A stretch of 64,000 nt of DNA from Bradyrhizobium sp. 200 (GTDB lineage: Bacteria; Pseudomonadota; Alphaproteobacteria; Rhizobiales; Xanthobacteraceae), in contig NZ_CP064689.1 of the NCBI RefSeq assembly GCF_023100945.1, positions 3,454,001-3,518,000 of the forward strand. The letters are read 5' to 3'. The position numbers and the translations under genes were made by a program. The notes below the pieces were generated by a model, which saw only the letters and a list, made by a program, of their open reading frames with translations, searched no databases and was not told the DNA's origin. This document shows positions 16,515-24,914 of the stretch, in pieces. Every line of letters starts with the position of its first letter. Position 1 is the stretch's first letter.

Positions 16515-18170
16515 ATGAGAGCCTCGCCAGACTATTCGCGTCGTCGCTTCCTTCATGCCGGCGCGGCCGGCGCAGCAGCAACCGTTGTCGCCGCGGCGAC
16601 AACGCCCGTTCGTGCGGCCGCCGAGGCGGGTACGCAACCGCCGCCCTCGACGGCGACGGCGCCGCGGATTCTGCGCAAGCCACCGCTGCCTGAATTGGAG
16701 CGCATCGCCAAATCCTACAACTTGGCTCTCAGCCGCGACGATCTGACGTCGTTCCGCAACCTCATGGACGGTGTGCTCGCGTCGTACCGCCGCTTGGACC
16801 AGTTCGCGGAGCCTACATTGGCGGTGAAGTACCCGCGGGACGCGGGGTTCCGACCAAGTGCCTCGGACAATCGGCTCAACGCTTGGTACTGGAAGTGCTC
16901 GATCAAAGGTGCAACGTCGGGGCCTCTCGCGGGCAAGAAAATCGCCATCAAAGACAATGTGTGCGTTGCCGGCATCCCGATGATGAACGGTTCCAACGTG
17001 CTGGAGGGCTACGTCCCTGACGTGGACGCAACCATTGTGACCCGCGTCCTCGATGCCGGTGGAGAGATCGTCGGCAAGGCCGTGTGCGAGCATCTTTGCT
17101 TCTCGGGCGGTAGCCATACCTCCGACACTGGGCCCGTACTCAATCCGCACGATCCGAAGCGATCTGCCGGAGGCTCCTCCAGCGGCAGCGCGGCGCTCGT
17201 CGTCGCCGGCGAGTGCGACATGGCCATCGGGGGCGACCAGGGAGGGTCGATCCGAATTCCCAGCTCTTTCTGCGGAGCGGTTGGCCACAAGCCTACCCAC
17301 GGGCTTGTGCCATACACAGGTGTCTTCCCGATTGAATTAACACTTGATCATACCGGACCCATTGCCCGTACTGCCGGCGATGCCGCCCGGCTTCTCGAGG
17401 TGCTTGCCGGAGCCGATGGCCTCGACCCGCGCCAACCGGCGGGACTGCGCACGGAAGCGTATACCAAGCAGCTCACCGGAGACGCCCGCGGCCTGCGGAT
17501 CGGGATCGTTAAGGAGGGGTTTGGCTGGCCCAATTCCGAGCCCGATGTCGACACCATGGTGCGCGAAGCGGCACAGCGGTTGACGCGAGCGGGAGGGACT
17601 GTAAGCGAGGTATCGATCCCCCTCCACCGCGACGGCATCCATATCTGGAACGCTATCGCTGTCGAGGGCGCCACGGCGCTGATGGTCGCGGGCAACAGCA
17701 TGGGGACCAACTGGAAAGGGCACTACACAACTTCGCTGCTGGACTTCTACGGCCGGAGCCGGCGGGTGCGCGCCAACGACCTTTCGGAGACCGTCAAGCT
17801 CGTTGTCCTGCTCGGCCAGTACATGCAGGACAACTACCAGGGTCGCTACTACGCGAAGGCCCAAAACCTCGCGCGCGTGCTACGCGCCGCCTACGATGAG
17901 CAACTCAAAGGCGTCGATCTCCTGCTCATGCCGACGTTACCTTTGAAGGCCACACTAATCCCGGCCCCGGACGCGAGCCGCGAGGACTACGTTGCGCGGG
18001 CACTCGAAATGATTTCCAACACTTGCCCGTTCGACGTCACTGGCCATCCTGCGGCCTCGGTTCCGGCAGGCATGTCGGCAGGGCTCCCTGTTGGGATGAT
18101 GCTGATCGGACGCCACTGGGAGGACGGCATGGTGTTGCGTGCGGCCGACGCGTTCCAGATCGTCGGGTAG
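16515..18170 (+). CDS. Tat-exported amidase (amidase signature family)
   Basis: A 551-residue amidase-signature enzyme hydrolysing a carboxamide. The N-terminus carries SRRRFLHAG (8-16) and an Ala-rich stretch, a Tat signal unusual for this mostly cytoplasmic family. The catalytic triad is visible: Lys146 (AIKDN), the cis-Ser in GGSSSG (about 222) and nucleophile Ser245 (DQGGSIRIP). FDVTGHPAASVPAG and GLPVGMMLIGRHWEDG near the end closely resemble enantioselective amidases of nitrile-degrading Rhodococcus. GGGAGG at 16502-16507 supports ATG 16515. No nitrile hydratase gene is nearby, so the natural substrate is unknown. Confidence 0.88.
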   Translation: MRASPDYSRRRFLHAGAAGAAATVVAAATTPVRAAAEAGTQPPPSTATAPRILRKPPLPELERIAKSYNLALSRDDLTSFRNLMDGVLASYRRLDQFAEPTLAVKYPRDAGFRPSASDNRLNAWYWKCSIKGATSGPLAGKKIAIKDNVCVAGIPMMNGSNVLEGYVPDVDATIVTRVLDAGGEIVGKAVCEHLCFSGGSHTSDTGPVLNPHDPKRSAGGSSSGSAALVVAGECDMAIGGDQGGSIRIPSSFCGAVGHKPTHGLVPYTGVFPIELTLDHTGPIARTAGDAARLLEVLAGADGLDPRQPAGLRTEAYTKQLTGDARGLRIGIVKEGFGWPNSEPDVDTMVREAAQRLTRAGGTVSEVSIPLHRDGIHIWNAIAVEGATALMVAGNSMGTNWKGHYTTSLLDFYGRSRRVRANDLSETVKLVVLLGQYMQDNYQGRYYAKAQNLARVLRAAYDEQLKGVDLLLMPTLPLKATLIPAPDASREDYVARALEMISNTCPFDVTGHPAASVPAGMSAGLPVGMMLIGRHWEDGMVLRAADAFQIVG

Positions 18171-18223
18171 ACGGCACTCGCACTCAATGATTAGACTCTG
18201 CAACAGGTCAAAAGGAGGAAAAA

Positions 18224-18466
18224 ATGAAAATGTTACCTCAAGTCTTGTTTTGGCTAGGACTCTTTTCTGTCCCGTTCGCATGGCTGGTATGGTACTTCGG
18301 GTCGGAGATTGAAATTATAAGGCCAGTCCTTGCCGGTGTTAAGGATCCCGCTTTAAGAGCGGCTTTGCAAGAGGCTCACGCAGAACGGTTGGGAATTTGG
18401 GTCGCTGTTTGGCCAGTATCATTGCTGGTAATGAGTCAGATCCTTGAAAAGAAAATGCAGGGATAG
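18224..18466 (+). CDS. small two-helix membrane protein, unknown function
   Basis: Eighty residues with two hydrophobic segments (about 6-26 and 55-72) separated by a charged stretch (VKDPALRAALQEAHAERLG). AAAGGAGG precedes ATG 18224 closely. It begins 53 bases after the amidase stop and may share its message. Base composition is more AT-rich than its neighbours (AAAATGAAAATG start, many T/A third positions), suggesting a different origin. I do not recognise the family. Confidence 0.55.
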   Translation: MKMLPQVLFWLGLFSVPFAWLVWYFGSEIEIIRPVLAGVKDPALRAALQEAHAERLGIWVAVWPVSLLVMSQILEKKMQG

Positions 18467-18601
18467 GAAACACCTTCGCTGCTGCTGACGAAGCACTTCC
18501 GCTCCTGGCACGCAAGAGCTTCGTCAATCGTGCCGCCAGAGGTCTGCTTACTGAGGTACTGCGGAAATTGTGCTCGGTGGTGTCCCATGTCCGAGTTGGG
18601 A

Positions 18602-19367
18602 TCAATGGACTAAACCGCTCGCGCGGCAGGGCGCTGCGGTAGGCGGCTGTGCCGGTATCCGAATGGGGGCGTCCTGTCTGAAGATGAGGGGTTGCCAACC
18701 TCACATCAGACAGGAGCATCCCCATGACCGACGAGGCCATGAGCCCGTTGCGGCGGCGTATGATCGAAGACATGACGATCCGCAAGTTAGCGCCGAAGAC
18801 CCAACATGACTACGTGCAAAGGATCAAGAACTTCGCTGTGTTTCTCGGACGATCACCGGATACGGCGACGTTCGAGGACGTGCGCCGCTACCAGCTTCAT
18901 CTGGCGGCGACGGGCGTTGGCGTGCCGACCCTCAATCAGACCGTATCGACGTTGCGGTTCTTTTTCCGGGTCACGCTCAGGCGTCACGAGATTGTCGAGC
19001 ACACCCATTTCATTCACGAGGCGCGCAAGCTGCCGGTGGTGCTGACGCCCGAGGAAGTGGCGCGGCTGCTCGATGCGGCACCCGGGCTCAAGTACAAGGC
19101 GGCGCTGAGCGTAGGCGCTCTATACCCGCGTCGCCACCAAGACGATCAGCACGCCGGCCTTCGACCGGCCACGGTAGAGCGCGCTCAGATATCCAGCCCT
19201 CGTCTCAAATCGTCCGAGAGTTCATCATGTCCGACGCGATCCGCCGCCGATTCACCAGCCGCTTCACTGCCGGCCAACTTGCCGGGGCGGCTCGATCCCG
19301 ATCACAAATCTCTCCCGCGGCTCTCAAATCGCCATAGCGCCTGCGGCACGGCCTTCGTTCCCTCAAG
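18602..19367 (+). mobile_element. IS91-like element, internal-deletion derivative (copy 1)
   Basis: A 766-bp element whose first 219 bp (18602-18820) and last 216 bp (19152-19367) are nearly identical to those of a second element at 23724-24580 in the same orientation. The left block includes the start of a tyrosine-recombinase gene; the middle keeps more of that gene and nothing recognisable of a transposase. There is no terminal inverted repeat, and the right end is CCCTCAAG in both copies, consistent with rolling-circle IS91-family elements. It cannot move by itself. Confidence 0.75.
18724..19113 (+). pseudogene. truncated tyrosine recombinase of IS91-like element
   Basis: About 130 codons of an integrase N-terminal part: MIRRL-type opening (RRRMIEDMTIRKLAPKTQHDYVQ), the SAM-like core-binding helices (FEDVRRYQLHLAATGVG) and the start of the catalytic domain (LPVVLTPEEVARLLDAAPGLKYKAALSV). 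At about 19113 the text leaves the family pattern and runs on into non-homologous frame up to 19584. The catalytic Arg, His and Tyr residues are all lost. Such recombinases accompany Y2 transposases in some IS91-family elements. Confidence 0.75.
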
Positions 19368-19474
19368 AGCGGAAATTTGTCGATCGGACGTTATGGAAGG
19401 TCAGCGTCGCACCAATGACCAGATTTCGCGTATGTGTGTACGGAACACCGGCAGGCTTGCCCGATCGTCAAACG

Positions 19475-20077
19475 TTATTCCTCAAATCCCAAGGCAATCA
19501 CCTTGCGAACAAGATCGGCAAGGTTCTTTGCGGCCATTTTTTCCATCATCCACGCCCGATAATTTTCGACAGTACGGGGACTAAGATTGAGCTTGTGCGC
19601 AATTTCCTTGTTCGAAAAGCCATCGGCCACCAGTCGCATAACCTCGATCTGACGCGGCGAAAGCTCGGCGACGCGGGCCTTGAGCAGCGCTCGCTCGCTC
19701 TGCTCGACGCTCCGGCGATGGCCGCTTGCGATTGCCTGAGAAATGCTTTCGATCAGCAGTTCGTCGTCAAACGGCTTTTCTATGAAATCGAAAGCGCCCT
19801 GCTTGATCGCCTGCACGGCCATCGCGATATCGCCGTGGCCTGTGATCAGAATGACCGGCACGGCAGAGCCGCGCTTCTTTAGTTCCTGCTGTAGCTCCAT
19901 GCCAGACATTCCCGGCATCCGGATATCCGAAACGACGCACTGCGGCGACGGCGCGGCCATCGCTGCCAAAAAGCTCTCGGCCGACGCATAAGGGTTCACA
20001 GGGATGCCGCGACTTTCCAGCAGCAAACTCAGGGAACGCAAGATCGCCTCATCGTCCTCGATCAGTGCGATCGTCAT
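19475..20077 (-). CDS. FixJ-family response regulator
   Basis: A 200-residue two-domain regulator. The receiver (1-120) has Asp51 as phosphoacceptor (VVSDIRMPG), Thr79 and Lys101. The C-terminal LuxR/FixJ helix-turn-helix (about 138-195) contains LSPRQIEVMRLVADGFSNKEIAHKLNLSPRTVENYR. Its start overlaps the kinase stop by ATGA, so kinase and regulator are co-translated. FixJ/NodW-type proteins commonly control micro-oxic genes. The target genes are not shown by the sequence; the divergent antiporter is a candidate. Confidence 0.9.
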   Translation of the reverse strand: MTIALIEDDEAILRSLSLLLESRGIPVNPYASAESFLAAMAAPSPQCVVSDIRMPGMSGMELQQELKKRGSAVPVILITGHGDIAMAVQAIKQGAFDFIEKPFDDELLIESISQAIASGHRRSVEQSERALLKARVAELSPRQIEVMRLVADGFSNKEIAHKLNLSPRTVENYRAWMMEKMAAKNLADLVRKVIALGFEE

Positions 20078-21717
20078 GAGCTGGCGCTCCGGTCTTGATC
20101 GATCGGTAGCGTAAAAGACGCGCAGACGCCGCTCGATGTACCTTCAATGTGCAACTGTCCACCGTGCGCTTCGATGATCGAACGCGAAAGCGATAGCCCC
20201 AATCCCAAACCATCGCGTTTCGTCGTCGCAAACGCCGTGATCGGCTGCATCGCAAGATCGGGGTCTAGTCCCGGGCCATTGTCGATCACGCTAATTGTAA
20301 TCATTTGCTTGGACCGCATCGCAGCTTCAATGATAATCCTACCGTCATTGCGGCCCGCATTCGTCAGGGCCTCCGCCGCGTTACGAACGAGATTCAAGAT
20401 CACCTGTTCGACCTGTAATGCGTCAGCCAGCACCGGAGGAATATCCCGCTCAAGCTGCGTCGCATAAACGATACCGCTGCGATCCAATTCGGGCCGGAAG
20501 ATCGACAATGCTTCATCGATAAGCGTGCTAACGGCCGCCGATTGTGTTTCGACCCGTCCAATGCTGATGAAGTCCCTCAGACGGTTGACAACCGCACCCG
20601 CTCGTTCGACCTGGGCAATTGCCTCCCCACTGGCTTTTGCTACTGCTTCCAGGTCCGGCGGGCTACGTTCGATCGCAAGCTTGGCGAGTCGCGCATAGTT
20701 GCCAATGGCGGTCAGCGGCTGGTTAATCTCGTGAGCGACGGTGGCCGCGAACTCCCCCATCGTTGCAACGCGCGATGCGCGATGAAGCGCATCCTGGTGC
20801 AAGCGAAGTTGATTTTGTGTCCGCCGTTGCTCGGTGACGAGGACTCCGACAGCGAGGCCGGTCATAGCCAAAATCACCATCAGTGCTTGGTAAGCGACAA
20901 CGTCGCCAGTACTTTGGTCCGTCAGCTCAATCGACGCGATAAGGCCGATCTGCGTGATGACTAGCCCTGCGGTCGCGCCTGGAAGACTGAACCGCACTGC
21001 GATCCAGACGATTGGCAGAAACAATATGTAGAAGAGCTGAAAGCGAAAAGGCTGATTCAGGCTCAAAATGCCCCATAGGGCAGCGAGGGTAATCAGCATG
21101 AGCGCGCCCATTTCCCAGGAGAGCGCTGGAAACTGCCTGCGAGTAAACGCAATCAACAGAAAAGGCGTGAACACCATCACGCCGATCAGGTCGCCGACGA
21201 ACGCGCGAACGAAGGCTTGGCCCAGATCGGCCTCCGCAACAACACCATGCAGCAGCAGTACTAGGACATAGCCAACCGAAACGAGCGCGATACTGGCTAC
21301 GGCAACACCTATGAGCCACAGCATGGCACCACGGGACGACAGGGTGAGATCGAACTTTATGCGGGGCGATGTCAGCAACAGAGCGGCCGTGCCGTAACCG
21401 AGCCCGGTAATGAGCACGACGAGAAATTCGGCGGTGGGAGGAAGTGGCAGACGGCGCACGATCAGGTCTGCGACCAACTGCGCAGCGAAGAGCCACGGCA
21501 GATATTGACGGCCAAACAACAGAATTAGCGCGAAGCTCAATCCAGTCTGCGGGTTCCAAGGCGTAATGCCAAATACCGCAAACGGATGAATATAGCTCAG
21601 CTTGTCCAGCACCACGTAGCTGGCGAGATAGGCAAGGCCGACCGCAAGGTGTGAGCGCGACATTCGATGCACCAGTTGCGTCCCGGAGCCGACTTCCTCC
21701 AGCCGCGGTAGCTGCAT
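20074..21717 (-). CDS. MASE1-type membrane sensor histidine kinase
   Basis: A 547-residue kinase. About 290 residues of N-terminal membrane segments resemble the MASE1 sensory domain. A short coiled region (EQRRTQNQLRLHQDALHRASRV) leads to the H-box FAATVAHEINQPL with the phosphorylated His (about residue 330), then N- and G-boxes (NLVRNAAEAL, DNGPGLDP, GLGLGLSLSRSI). No PAS or haem site is seen, so it is FixL-like only in its kinase part. It is encoded just upstream of, and overlapping, its FixJ-like partner. Confidence 0.88.
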   Translation of the reverse strand: MQLPRLEEVGSGTQLVHRMSRSHLAVGLAYLASYVVLDKLSYIHPFAVFGITPWNPQTGLSFALILLFGRQYLPWLFAAQLVADLIVRRLPLPPTAEFLVVLITGLGYGTAALLLTSPRIKFDLTLSSRGAMLWLIGVAVASIALVSVGYVLVLLLHGVVAEADLGQAFVRAFVGDLIGVMVFTPFLLIAFTRRQFPALSWEMGALMLITLAALWGILSLNQPFRFQLFYILFLPIVWIAVRFSLPGATAGLVITQIGLIASIELTDQSTGDVVAYQALMVILAMTGLAVGVLVTEQRRTQNQLRLHQDALHRASRVATMGEFAATVAHEINQPLTAIGNYARLAKLAIERSPPDLEAVAKASGEAIAQVERAGAVVNRLRDFISIGRVETQSAAVSTLIDEALSIFRPELDRSGIVYATQLERDIPPVLADALQVEQVILNLVRNAAEALTNAGRNDGRIIIEAAMRSKQMITISVIDNGPGLDPDLAMQPITAFATTKRDGLGLGLSLSRSIIEAHGGQLHIEGTSSGVCASFTLPIDQDRSASS

Positions 21718-21868
21718 CTCCTCATACTCCTTCTGGTAAAGGCCCCGGCATCCGTAGTTCTACTCTAGGAAGGACCCCCTCGGGGAGTACCGAGAGGTTT
21801 TGCTCTGAATTGCTCGCCGGCGTAGCGCCGGACAGTCTTACCCCAGATGTAAAGTGGGGAAGCGAACC

Positions 21869-23140
21869 GTGCCGAACATCGCGCCTGATGGGGTCGCTAT
21901 GGCTGCCGCAGCAATCTTTGCCCTTGCGGTGGTTCACACCTTTTCGACACGTTCCATAGAACGGCTGGCCCACGTGCAACCTCGTCACGCTGGGGTCTGG
22001 CATCTGCTCGCTGAAGTTGAGGTCGTGTTCGGCTTCTGGGCGGCCGTTCTCATCGCCTTTATGGCGATGAAGGTCGGCACGAGCGGTGCACTTGCCTACT
22101 TGGAAAGCCGCAACTTCACCGAGCCGGCGTTTGTTTTTGTCATCATGGTCATTGCTGCGAGCCGGCCCGTGATCGACTCGGCAGCCGTGCTGCTCCGATT
22201 TGTATCGTTGCTCATCCCGGTGTCCGCGCCTTCAGCGTATTACTTCACACTCCTTTCAGTTGGGCCGTTGTTGGGCTCACTCATTACCGAGCCAGCGGCA
22301 ATGACGCTGACCGCCTTGCTTCTGAAGGAACGCTATTTCGGCGGGAAGGCACCAAGTAAATTCCGGTACGCGACTGTCGGTGTTCTGTTCGTGAACGTCT
22401 CGATAGGCGGAACATTGACGCCATACGCTGCGCCGCCGGTGCTGATGGTGGCCGAACGCTGGAACTTTGATCTTCCATTCATGCTGCAGACGTTCGGATG
22501 GAAGGCTGCGCTTGCGGTCGTCATCAACGCTGCTGGCGTCACCATAATGTTCCGGCATTTCCTGCGCGCCCTTCCGAAGGAGTCGGCATCGCTTGCGGTG
22601 CTGGATGTTCCTGCCTGGATTGCTGGAGTGCACTTGGCATTCTTGGCGGCAGTGGTCGCCTTTAATCATCATCCGATCGTCTTCTTGGCGCTGTTCATGT
22701 TCTTCCTGGGCTTTGCCGAAGCCTACAAGCGCTTTCAGTCACCGCTCGTTCTTCGCGAGGGCCTCTTGGTCGCATTCTTTCTCGCGGGACTCGTTGTGAT
22801 TGGCGGCCAGCAGAAGTGGTGGCTCGAACCGCTTTTGAGCGACTTGGGACCAACAGCCCTGTTCTCGGGTGCAACACTGCTTACGGCGATCACTGACAAC
22901 GCTGCCCTGACTTATCTCGGCTCTCTGGTCGATGGCGTTTCTGATGAGTTCAAATACTCCCTCGTTGCAGGAGCTGTGACGGGAGGTGGCCTGACTGTCA
23001 TCGCCAACGCGCCGAACCCGGCGGGCTATGCAATTCTCAAAGGCAGCTTTGAAGACGGCACAATAAGCGCGGCTGGCCTCGCCGTCGCCGCGCTCATTCC
23101 AACCCTCGTCGCCGCTGCAGCCTTCCAGCTGCTGCCGTGA
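21869..23140 (+). CDS. putative Na+/H+ antiporter family membrane protein
   Basis: A 423-residue protein of about 11 transmembrane segments, resembling the bacterial 'putative Na+/H+ antiporter' family (DUF1504 type) and more distantly ArsB/NhaD-like carriers: SIGGTLTPYAAPPVLMVAERW in the first half and TDNAALTYLGSLV...GGGLTVIANAPNPAGYAIL in the second form the paired signature. GGGGAAG six bases before GTG 21869 favours that start over GTG 21854. It is divergent from the two-component genes and is followed after 18 bases by a universal stress protein, probably in one operon. Confidence 0.75.
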   Translation: MPNIAPDGVAMAAAAIFALAVVHTFSTRSIERLAHVQPRHAGVWHLLAEVEVVFGFWAAVLIAFMAMKVGTSGALAYLESRNFTEPAFVFVIMVIAASRPVIDSAAVLLRFVSLLIPVSAPSAYYFTLLSVGPLLGSLITEPAAMTLTALLLKERYFGGKAPSKFRYATVGVLFVNVSIGGTLTPYAAPPVLMVAERWNFDLPFMLQTFGWKAALAVVINAAGVTIMFRHFLRALPKESASLAVLDVPAWIAGVHLAFLAAVVAFNHHPIVFLALFMFFLGFAEAYKRFQSPLVLREGLLVAFFLAGLVVIGGQQKWWLEPLLSDLGPTALFSGATLLTAITDNAALTYLGSLVDGVSDEFKYSLVAGAVTGGGLTVIANAPNPAGYAILKGSFEDGTISAAGLAVAALIPTLVAAAAFQLLP

Positions 23141-23158
23141 GTTTGGAGGATAAGAGCG

Positions 23159-23689
23159 ATGACAGAGCTTGGCCACGGAGCACCGACATTCGGCAATTCC
23201 CAGTGTGTTGCTCGCTTGTGCGCAGCAAAGTGCTTGCGTCTTCTCGCGGTCGTTGACGGCACCGAGTCAACGAACCGCATTGTGGATTTCATTACCGCGT
23301 TCGGCGAAGGTCGGGCCGCAACGGAGGCTGTCGTCCTCAACGTGCAAAGCAAGCGGCTCGATGCACGGCTGCGCGGTTACCAGAACTTCAAGAAGGATGA
23401 GATCGATGATCGGTTAATCAACGAACTGGCCCTTCCGATCTTGAACAGTGTCAGAAGTCGACTTGAGAAAGCCGGCATTCTTTGCGTGTCGAAGGCTGAA
23501 ATAGGCGATCCGGTTACGACGATACTGCGCTGTGCGGCTGAGAATGCTTGCAATGTGATCTTGGTTGGCGCGCAGCCCCCGAAGGGTATCGAGGGCTGGA
23601 TGCCCAATGCGATGCGCGTTTGGCTACGCTCGGATCTGGCGTTGCGCTTAATCGCCCTTGCGCCTGCGTCTGTCGTGATGGTGAAGTAG
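23159..23689 (+). CDS. universal stress protein (UspA family)
   Basis: A single-domain Usp of 176 residues with a longer than usual N-terminus. The core starts at LRLLAVVDGTESTNRIVDF and ends with CNVILVGAQPPKG...LRLIALAPASVVMVK. The ATP-binding Gly motif GxxGxG-S is not evident near the end (PPKGIEGWMPNAM), so nucleotide binding is doubtful. TTGGAGGA precedes ATG 23159. It is likely co-transcribed with the antiporter, and both sit between the two IS91-like copies. Confidence 0.8.
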   Translation: MTELGHGAPTFGNSQCVARLCAAKCLRLLAVVDGTESTNRIVDFITAFGEGRAATEAVVLNVQSKRLDARLRGYQNFKKDEIDDRLINELALPILNSVRSRLEKAGILCVSKAEIGDPVTTILRCAAENACNVILVGAQPPKGIEGWMPNAMRVWLRSDLALRLIALAPASVVMVK

Positions 23690-23723
23690 GATGTCGCGCT
23701 GAGCACGCGATGTCCGCTTTGGG

Positions 23724-24580
23724 TCAAGGGACTAAACCGCTCGCGCGGTAGGGCGCTGCGGCAGGCGGCTGTGCCGGTATCCGAATGGGGGCGTCCTGTC
23801 TGAAGATGAGGGGTTGCCAACCTCACATCAGACAGGAGCATCCCCATGACCGACGAGGCCATGAGCCCGTTGCGGCGGCGTATGATCGAAGACATGACGA
23901 TCCGCAAGTTAGCGCCGAAGACTCAACATGACTACGTGCAAATTGATCGCCTTCGACGAGCACAGCATCACCTTCAAGTGGAAGGACTATCGCGTCGAGG
24001 ACCGCAATCGATACAAGCGCATGACGCTCGCCACGGACGAGTTCATCCGCCGCTTCCTCATCCACGTGCTGCCATCCCGCTTCCACCGCATCCGCCACTA
24101 CGGCCTGTTCGCCAAAAGCGCTTGTGCCGACAACGTCGCACGCGCGCGTGAGCTGCTCGCCGTTGCAAGGCCTGACGGCCAGCCTGCCGCAACCGCCGTC
24201 GATCCCAGCAAGCCGAGTTGTCCATGCTGCGGCGGTCGCATGATCGTCATCGAGGTGTTCGAGCGCGGTGCAACGCCACGGCATCGGCCGACAGGTCCAA
24301 CGAACGTCATCAGGATCGACACCTCATGAGCCCGTCACAATCCCGCAAATCTCGTCATCGCGCTCGCCGGCCTTCGACCGGCCACGGTAGAGCACGCTCA
24401 GATATCCAGCCCCCGTCTCAAATCGTCCGACAGTTCATCATGTCCGACGCGATCCGCCGCCGATTCACCAGCCGCTTCACTGCCGGCCAACTTGCCGGGG
24501 CGGCTCGATCCCGATCACAAATCTCTCCCGCGGCTCTCAAATCGCCATAGCGCCTGCGGCACGGCCTTCGTTCCCTCAAG
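23724..24580 (+). mobile_element. IS91-like element, internal-deletion derivative (copy 2)
   Basis: An 857-bp element with the same left block (23724-23942) and right block (24365-24580) as copy 1 but a different middle (23943-24364): the integrase is cut after about 32 codons and joined to the 3' part of an IS91-family transposase gene. The differing deletion points show the two copies are independent derivatives of one longer parent carrying integrase and transposase. Orientation is the same as copy 1. Confidence 0.78.
23943..24329 (+). pseudogene. 3' end of IS91-family Y2 transposase gene
   Basis: About 128 codons encode the C-terminal tail of an IS91/IS801-type rolling-circle transposase: ITFKWKDYRVEDRNRYKRMTL, FIRRFLIHVLPSRFHRIRHYGLFAKS, and a zinc-like CPCCGGRM near the end. 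The catalytic HUH and two-Tyr motifs are missing. A chance ATG at 23928, formed across the junction with the integrase fragment, opens a 133-codon frame, but the product cannot be an active transposase. Confidence 0.8.
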
Positions 24581-24914
24581 CGCGGTTTCCTCCCTTGGAG
24601 GCTTTCGGACGCCGGCCCCGCGCGCGCGGCCCTACCGTCATGGGGCCGGCATCCGAAACCCTTCACAGCACCGGACTCGTGCACCGCAGCAAATGGCGGC
24701 GTATGAAGTAGTTATCCTATCGCTTCTGGTATGACCTTTACGGAGATCGGTGATCCCGGTTACCGGATGAGCCCGAGCTTTTCGAGAAAGAAGGGCATTT
24801 GTGGAACCTAGCGGAACATCAGACGTTCTTTTTCGTGAATGAGCAGCGCCGTCGCCCCGGCGCAGCAAGCGCAGACGCCGAGGCGCTGCGCTGCGCTGGT
24901 CGGAGGGAACGCTC
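24581..24914 (+). other. 334-bp gap without a recognisable gene
   Basis: Only one feature stands out: a near-perfect inverted repeat at 24603-24658, listed separately. The right part must contain the promoter of the fructose-bisphosphatase gene; GGAGGGA precedes its ATG. I see no other gene or known regulatory site. Confidence 0.4.
24603..24658. repeat. 17-bp inverted repeat with 22-bp loop
   Basis: The left arm 24603-24619 (TTTCGGACGCCGGCCCC) pairs with 24642-24658 (GGGGCCGGCATCCGAAA) with one mismatch. It lies 22 bp beyond the right end of IS91-like copy 2. It lacks a T-tract after it, so it is not a typical terminator. It may be a genomic palindromic repeat or a leftover element end. Confidence 0.55.

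Noticed and set aside
19113..19584. Continuation of the integrase reading frame
   Set aside because: After about 19113 the product loses integrase character and runs through the element's non-coding right end into flanking DNA.
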